Assembly: GCA_947374445.1 (NCBI GenBank)
Contig: CANCBY010000027.1
Coordinates: 1 to 19,379 of the forward strand
Origin: Pseudobdellovibrionaceae bacterium
Lineage (GTDB): Bacteria > Bdellovibrionota > Bdellovibrionia > Bdellovibrionales > Bdellovibrionaceae
Reading direction: 5' to 3'
Length of the DNA: 19,379 nucleotides
Part shown: in pieces, positions 14,122 to 19,379 of the stretch
Numbering within the stretch: the first letter of the stretch is position 1
Layout of the letters: each line of letters opens with the position of its first letter
Made by a program: the position numbers and the translations under genes
Notes under the pieces: model-generated
The model's input: the letters and a program-made list of their open reading frames with translations, nothing else
Told to the model about the DNA's origin: nothing
Databases searched by the model: none

Positions 14122-16564
14122 TAGCCAGATTCCAGTTTCACCAGCCGGTGCCAATTCAGAAGCGCCGAAAAATTACGGCGCAGATTCAATTCAAGTTCTG
14201 GAAGGCTTAGAAGCTGTTCGAAAACGCCCCGGAATGTATATCGGTGATACAGGCGTTCGTGGATACCATCACCTAGTGTATGAAATTGTAGATAATTCAG
14301 TTGACGAATCACTCGCAGGATTTTGCAAACATATTACCGTGACGATCAATACAGATGAATCAGTTACCGTCGAAGATGATGGTCGCGGAATTCCGGTCGG
14401 CGTTCATAAAAACGGAAAATCCGCACTTGAAGTTGTAATGACAGTTCTTCATGCCGGTGGAAAGTTTGATGGAAGTTCGTATAAAGTATCAGGCGGTCTT
14501 CATGGTGTAGGTGCGTCTGTAGTTAACGCACTTTCATCACGATGCCTTGTTGAAGTTTTTCACGAAGGCCATTCTTGGTCACAATTATATTCTAAAGGAA
14601 TTCCTCAAACTGAGGTTGTTCGCGGCGCTCCGTCGACAAAAAGAGGAACAAGAAACACATTTAAGCCTGATCGTGAAATATTCAAAGATGAAACGATAAG
14701 TTTCGATTTTGCAACATTAGCAAATCGTATTCGCGAATTAGCTTTTTTGAATGCAGGTTTATATATTTGCCTAAAGGATGAACGAACAGGTAAAAAACAA
14801 GAATTCCAATATGCAAATGGAATTGCTGAGTTTGTTAGTTATATGAATCAAAGTAAAAAAGCGGCTCATCCTGAGGTTATCTTTTTTAAAGGTGAAAAAG
14901 ATACTGTTGAAGTAGAGGTTGCTCTTCAGTGGAATGATTCTTACTCAGAAAGTATTTTTTCATATTGTAATTATATTAATACGCACGAAGGTGGAACTCA
15001 TCTTATTGGTTTTAGAGGAGCGCTGACTAGAACCACAAACTCATACGCCTCTGATAAAAATCTTTTAAAAGATTTAAAAATCGCCCTAGAGGGTGAGGAC
15101 ATTCGTGAAGGTTTAGCCGCTGTGGTTTCAGTTAAAGTCCGTGAGCCACAGTTTGAGGGGCAAACAAAAACCAAACTAGGTAATACCGAAGTAAAGGGAA
15201 TTGTTGAATCGTTGGTGAATGACAAGCTTGCCGATTGGTTTGACCGAAATCCAAGTATTGCAAAATCAATTGTTGGCAAATGTGTTGAGGCTGCAAGGGC
15301 AAGAGACGCTGCTCGTAAAGCGAGAGATCTGACAAGACGAAAAACAGCGTTAGATGGCGGATCTCTTCCAGGAAAAATGGCAGATTGCCAGGAAAGAGAC
15401 CCAGCTCTTTGCGAACTTTACTTGGTTGAGGGAGACTCAGCCGGCGGTTCAGCAAAACAAGCCAGAGACAGAAAAACACAGGCGGTTTTACCTTTGAAAG
15501 GTAAAATTTTGAATGTTGAAAAAGCCAGATTTGATAAAATGCTATCAAACGAAGAGATCCGAATGATGATTTCAGCTTTAGGTACAGGTATTGGAAAAGA
15601 AAATGTTTCGGCTGAAAAGATCCGATATCACAAAGTGATAATCATGACTGATGCCGATGTCGATGGATCGCATATCCGAACACTTTTACTGACTTTCTTT
15701 TATCGTCAAATGCCTGAGGTTATTGAGCGAGGATATATTTACATCGCACAACCGCCTTTGTACCGTGCAAAAAAAGGACAATCAGAAATTTACCTTAAAG
15801 ACGATGCGGCATTGACAGAGTTTTTACTGAGCTCAGGTCTTAAAGATATAAAAATCACATCTAATAAAAATGGTTCTGATGAAGTAAGTCTTAAAAAGAT
15901 GATTATCAGCATCCAAAAATTCAACGCATTAATGAGAGCCTCATCATCGAAATACGACAGAGATGTTTTGTATTACTTTTTAACTAAGGTTGAAAATGTT
16001 GATAAAGTTTTCTCAAACGAATCTAAGCTTAAAGAAGCATTAGAGGACTTGAAATCTTGGATTCAAGTCAATCCAGGCCTTGGTGTCACAGAGATCAGCA
16101 CAAAAACTCAAACTGTTGATGAAAAAATCACAGCTGTAATTAACTCAACAAGATACGCAGAGAGAATTGTAACTAATTTGAGTGCGGAAACGTTAATAGC
16201 ATCAGAGTGGCTTGAACTAACAAATCTATGGAACCAGATTCAAACTGTTTCGTTGTTGCCAATCACTATGACCATGGAATCAAAAGATTTTTCTTTCGAA
16301 AACTATAATGATTTCTTTGAGCAAGTTATGGAAACAACTAAAAAAGGATATTACATTCAGCGCTATAAAGGGCTGGGAGAAATGAATCCTGAGCAGTTGT
16401 GGGAAACAACTTTGAATCCGCAAAATAGAAACTTGTTACAAGTTTCTATTGATGATGCTGTTGCCGCAGACGAAACATTTAGTGTTTTGATGGGTGAACA
16501 GGTTGAACCAAGACGTAAATTTATTCAAGACAACGCGCTGATGGTTCGAAGTTTAGACGTATAG
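14114..16564 (+). CDS. gyrB: DNA gyrase subunit B
   Basis: GyrB is the ATPase subunit of gyrase, which introduces negative supercoils. The GHKL ATPase domain shows E57 and N61 in YEIVDNS, D89 in EDDGRG, GGLHGVGAS (127-135) and the transducer QTKTKL with K352. The Toprim domain has EGDSAGGSAKQ (from E439) and DADVDGSH (513-520). Residues equivalent to E. coli D426 and K447 (D441, K462) are unchanged. Between PPLYRAKKG (547-555) and YKGLGEMNPEQLW (from 751) lie about 195 residues, far more than in short GyrB proteins such as that of Bacillus, so the proteobacterial-type insertion is present. There is also an N-terminal extension of about 15 residues compared with E. coli. Length is 816. It begins inside the recF end with GGGGGA ahead of the ATG. 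Confidence 0.98.
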   Translation: MTDSQIPVSPAGANSEAPKNYGADSIQVLEGLEAVRKRPGMYIGDTGVRGYHHLVYEIVDNSVDESLAGFCKHITVTINTDESVTVEDDGRGIPVGVHKNGKSALEVVMTVLHAGGKFDGSSYKVSGGLHGVGASVVNALSSRCLVEVFHEGHSWSQLYSKGIPQTEVVRGAPSTKRGTRNTFKPDREIFKDETISFDFATLANRIRELAFLNAGLYICLKDERTGKKQEFQYANGIAEFVSYMNQSKKAAHPEVIFFKGEKDTVEVEVALQWNDSYSESIFSYCNYINTHEGGTHLIGFRGALTRTTNSYASDKNLLKDLKIALEGEDIREGLAAVVSVKVREPQFEGQTKTKLGNTEVKGIVESLVNDKLADWFDRNPSIAKSIVGKCVEAARARDAARKARDLTRRKTALDGGSLPGKMADCQERDPALCELYLVEGDSAGGSAKQARDRKTQAVLPLKGKILNVEKARFDKMLSNEEIRMMISALGTGIGKENVSAEKIRYHKVIIMTDADVDGSHIRTLLLTFFYRQMPEVIERGYIYIAQPPLYRAKKGQSEIYLKDDAALTEFLLSSGLKDIKITSNKNGSDEVSLKKMIISIQKFNALMRASSSKYDRDVLYYFLTKVENVDKVFSNESKLKEALEDLKSWIQVNPGLGVTEISTKTQTVDEKITAVINSTRYAERIVTNLSAETLIASEWLELTNLWNQIQTVSLLPITMTMESKDFSFENYNDFFEQVMETTKKGYYIQRYKGLGEMNPEQLWETTLNPQNRNLLQVSIDDAVAADETFSVLMGEQVEPRRKFIQDNALMVRSLDV

Positions 16565-16588
16565 AATTAGCATAGTAGGAAGTGAAGA

Positions 16589-19054
16589 ATGGATCCAATT
16601 CAAGAACGAAAAGGTATTACTGTAGTAGATATTAATAAGGAAATGCGTGAGGCATACCTTCAATATTCGATGTCAGTAATTGTAGGCCGAGCACTTCCTG
16701 ATGTTCGGGACGGATTAAAGCCAGTTCATCGACGCATATTGTTTGCAATGAACGAAATGAGCAATACACACGATAAGCCCTATAAAAAATCTGCAAGGGT
16801 TGTCGGAGATGTAATCGGTAAGTACCATCCACATGGAGACACTGCGGTTTATGATACGATGGTACGGATGGCTCAGGAGTTTTCTCTTCGCTATCCAATG
16901 ATCGATGGGCAAGGAAATTTTGGTTCGATCGACGGAGACAGTCCTGCAGCTCAACGTTATACCGAAGTTAGAATGACCAGAATGGCCGAAGAGGTTTTGG
17001 CTGATCTTGAAAAGGACACAGTTCCGTTTGGTCCAAACTACGATGACTCGCTAGAAATACCCTTAGTTCTTCCTTCAAAATTTCCTAATCTTTTAGTTAA
17101 TGGTTCAACTGGGATTGCAGTTGGTATGGCGACCAATATTCCGCCGCACAATTTAACTGAAGTGATCGATGGAACAATTCATCTAATCAAAAACAGAGAT
17201 TGCACGATTGATGAATTGATCGAAAGAATTCCTGGTCCTGACTTTCCGACATCAGGTATAATTGTTGGTCGCGAAGGAATCATGCAGGCCTATAAAAAGG
17301 GTCGCGGAATTATCTCACTAAAGGCCGTTGCAGATATTGAAGTAAAAAAAGATCATGAAAATATCATCATCACAGAGATTCCATATCAGGTAAATAAAGC
17401 CAAACTAATCGAGAGCATTGCTGACCTTGTTCGTGATAAACAGATCGAAGGTATTTCTGATATTAGAGATGAGTCTTCGCGAGAAGGAATGCGCATTCTC
17501 ATTGTCTGCAAAAGAAATGAAAATGCCTCTGTTATTTTAAATCGTCTTTATAAGTTCACTCAAATGCAGGTGAGCTTTGGTATTATCATGTTGGCGCTAG
17601 ACGCAAAAAGCCAACCAGTCACGTTTGATCTGAAAAAGATGCTTGAAGCTTTTGTTGAGCATCGTCGTGATGTTGTTACAAAACGCTGCATTTTTGAACT
17701 TAAGAAAGCGCTTGAAAGAGCTCATATTCTAGAGGGTTTGAAAAAAGCTCTTGATGAAATTGATGCTGTCATTGCGACGATCAAAGCATCAAAAGATAGC
17801 AAGCTTGCACAAGAAGCTTTGATTGCAAAATTTGCCTTCTCAGAAAGACAGGCTGTTGCCATTCTAGAAATGCGATTACAGCGACTGACCGGTCTTGAAA
17901 GAGATAAAATCTTAGCTGAACTTGCTGAATTGATGAAAACTATAGACCATCTTCGTTTTATTTTAGCGGATGTAGCAGAAGTTTATAAAATCATCATTGC
18001 AGAGCTTGAAGATATTAAAAAACGATTTGGCGATAAACGACGAACTCAAATTACTGGTGATGCCAACGATATTGAAGACGAAGACCTAATTGCTGAAGAG
18101 ATGATGGTCGTTAATATAACTAATACCGGCTACATCAAAAGAATTCCTGTTGATCAGTATAGATTGCAAAAGCGCGGAGGCAAAGGCCTTAAGGGCGCTG
18201 AGACTCGCGAAGAAGACTATGTCACCGACATCTTTACTGCGAGCACTAAGACAACGCTTTTAGTATTTACGGATAAGGGTAAAGTCTACTGGTGTAAAGT
18301 TCATCGCTTGCCTCTTGGTAGCAGAACCTCTACAGGTAAAGCTATTGCCAATGTTGTTCAGTTGGCCGGTGGCGAAAAAGTCATGGCTGTTTTACCAATT
18401 GAGAAATTTGAGGCCAATCAGCATGTAGTAATGCTAACTCGACAAGGTATTATTAAAAAGACATCTCTGGATGCGTTTTCAAATCCAAGAACTTCTGGAA
18501 TTATCGCGCTTACTACAGATCTTGATGACAACATGATTGATGCTAAACTTTCTGATGGCGAAAGCGATATTTTTATCGCTACCAAAGAAGGAATGTCGAT
18601 TCGTTTTAATGAGTCAGACGTTAGATCAATGGGCCGCTCTGCTCGTGGTGTTAAGGGAATTACGCTTGGAAAAACAGACATCGTTATTGGAATGGAAGTT
18701 TTTTCTAAAGGGACAAAAGATACAATTTTGATGGTCACAGAAATGGGCTATGGAAAACGAACCGAGCTTGATGAGTATCGTGTTCAAAGCCGAGGCGGCG
18801 TAGGTATCATCACTCAAAAAACTTCTGATAAAGTTGGAAATGTTGTTGGAACTAAACTTGTGAAGAGCGATCAAGAAGTGATGCTTACAACAGACAAAGG
18901 TCAAACAATCAGAATGAAGATGTCGGACATCAGTGTGCTTGGACGTAATACTCAAGGCGTGAGACTGATAAATCTTGGTGAAAAAGATGAATTGGTAACA
19001 AGTCTTGCCATTGTTGAGAGTGATGAAGATTCAGCTGAAATTCAAAATCATTAA
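16589..19054 (+). CDS. gyrA: DNA gyrase subunit A
   Basis: GyrA carries the DNA breakage-reunion activity of gyrase. The catalytic tyrosine is Y124 in AAQRYTEVRM. Residues equivalent to E. coli quinolone positions 83 and 87 are T85 and D89 in HPHGDTAVYDT; Thr rather than Ser at 83 is natural in many species. A coiled tower region lies around 360-480. The C-terminal beta-pinwheel starts near 515 and includes the GyrA-box QKRGGKG at 527-533, which marks a true gyrase rather than ParC. Length is 821 residues. The ATG follows gyrB by 24 bases, with AGGAAG upstream. Its end overlaps the next lipoprotein gene by 32 bases. Confidence 0.98.
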   Translation: MDPIQERKGITVVDINKEMREAYLQYSMSVIVGRALPDVRDGLKPVHRRILFAMNEMSNTHDKPYKKSARVVGDVIGKYHPHGDTAVYDTMVRMAQEFSLRYPMIDGQGNFGSIDGDSPAAQRYTEVRMTRMAEEVLADLEKDTVPFGPNYDDSLEIPLVLPSKFPNLLVNGSTGIAVGMATNIPPHNLTEVIDGTIHLIKNRDCTIDELIERIPGPDFPTSGIIVGREGIMQAYKKGRGIISLKAVADIEVKKDHENIIITEIPYQVNKAKLIESIADLVRDKQIEGISDIRDESSREGMRILIVCKRNENASVILNRLYKFTQMQVSFGIIMLALDAKSQPVTFDLKKMLEAFVEHRRDVVTKRCIFELKKALERAHILEGLKKALDEIDAVIATIKASKDSKLAQEALIAKFAFSERQAVAILEMRLQRLTGLERDKILAELAELMKTIDHLRFILADVAEVYKIIIAELEDIKKRFGDKRRTQITGDANDIEDEDLIAEEMMVVNITNTGYIKRIPVDQYRLQKRGGKGLKGAETREEDYVTDIFTASTKTTLLVFTDKGKVYWCKVHRLPLGSRTSTGKAIANVVQLAGGEKVMAVLPIEKFEANQHVVMLTRQGIIKKTSLDAFSNPRTSGIIALTTDLDDNMIDAKLSDGESDIFIATKEGMSIRFNESDVRSMGRSARGVKGITLGKTDIVIGMEVFSKGTKDTILMVTEMGYGKRTELDEYRVQSRGGVGIITQKTSDKVGNVVGTKLVKSDQEVMLTTDKGQTIRMKMSDISVLGRNTQGVRLINLGEKDELVTSLAIVESDEDSAEIQNH

Positions 19055-19379
19055 TATTTGTGCGCTGTCATTCATGATGACAGCGTGCACATCCAAAGAG
19101 CAGCGAGATCTTGAGGCTGCGCAAGCCGCAGTCGAAAAGTCTGACTTTAAATTGGCAATCGACTATCTAGACAAAGTAATTTTGCGCGCCCCAGGCGAGG
19201 AAAACGCTACAAAAGCCTCTCGAGAAGCTGCAAGGATTTCATTTTTTGAACTCAAGGATTTTAAAAAAGCAATAGAGTACAATAAACAACTCATTCTTTC
19301 TTCAAAAGATCCGGAGGAGAGAAAGCTGGCACAAAAGCAAATTGCCGATATCGACTTTAATCAACTCAATGACTATTCT
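19023..19379 (+). CDS. Putative TPR-like lipoprotein, truncated by window edge
   Basis: This partial gene (119 codons visible) begins at an ATG 32 bases inside the gyrA end and remains open to the window edge. The start MKIQLKFKIINICALSFMM-TAC is a lipoprotein signal with lipobox MTAC and candidate lipidated C22. T23 at +2 predicts no inner-membrane retention, so an outer-membrane location is likely. After it, helical, Ala-rich segments such as AAQAAVEKSDFKLAIDYLDKVI and FELKDFKKAIEYNKQLIL have the A-x-x-x-x-x-Y-x-x-(A/L) spacing of TPR-like helix pairs. Its role is unknown; TPR lipoproteins can belong to assembly complexes such as BamD, but length and C-terminus are not visible. The ribosome site is weak (GAGAG only two bases before the ATG), which suggests coupling to gyrA. 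Confidence 0.75.
   Translation, partial: MKIQLKFKIINICALSFMMTACTSKEQRDLEAAQAAVEKSDFKLAIDYLDKVILRAPGEENATKASREAARISFFELKDFKKAIEYNKQLILSSKDPEERKLAQKQIADIDFNQLNDYS
19060..19088 (+). repeat. Strong hairpin just after gyrA stop
   Basis: CGCTGTCAT (19063-19071) pairs perfectly with ATGACAGCG (19077-19085) around a 5-base loop. Wobble pairs and one further G-C pair (19060 with 19088) extend the stem. It starts 6 bases after the gyrA stop and lies inside the signal-peptide codons of the lipoprotein gene. No T-run follows, so it is not a normal intrinsic terminator, but it could slow RNA decay or affect translation. Confidence 0.6.

Noticed and set aside
16589..19054. GyrA T85 as a quinolone-resistance mutation
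   Set aside because: Thr at this position is the natural residue in many bacteria, and D89 is unchanged, so there is no evidence of selection.

Overview
This is the chromosomal replication-origin region of a Gram-negative bacterium. All the hallmark origin genes are present and intact. Ranked left to right they form three blocks. (1) A leftward parA-parB-bactofilin operon (164-2335). (2) A leftward ribosome, tRNA-modification and membrane-biogenesis operon, rpmH-rnpA-yidD-yidC-jag-mnmE-mnmG-rsmG (10016 down to 3003). (3) A rightward replication operon, dnaA-dnaN-recF-gyrB-gyrA (10181-19054), followed by a lipoprotein gene with a TPR-like body that runs off the right edge. Between parA and rsmG sits one rightward lipoprotein gene (2422-2949) with a near-perfect parS palindrome on each side.

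The organism is inferred, not proven. The gene order dnaA-dnaN-recF-gyrB-gyrA, the full-length YidC with a large periplasmic domain, the proteobacterial-size GyrB, the outer-membrane-type lipoproteins and the moderately AT-rich composition suit a member of the Bdellovibrionota (Bdellovibrio/Pseudobdellovibrio-like). Other deltaproteobacteria-related groups remain possible.

The 230-bp dnaA-dnaN gap looks like oriC. It holds about five DnaA-box-like nonamers. The last one is followed by a GC cluster, a run of CTA triplets (the DnaA-trio arrangement on the other strand) and an AT-rich stretch. The 164-bp rpmH-dnaA gap carries plausible divergent promoters.

The genes fit together as one origin-processing unit. 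DnaA opens the origin, the clamp (DnaN), RecF and gyrase support fork progress, and ParA/ParB/parS move the newly copied origin. The bactofilin in the par operon may provide a scaffold for segregation. Genes are densely packed, with many short overlaps and frequent GTG/TTG starts, so several starts were reassigned from the longest possible reading frame. No tRNA, rRNA, CRISPR, IS element or phage gene was seen. No gap without a gene exceeds 300 bases.
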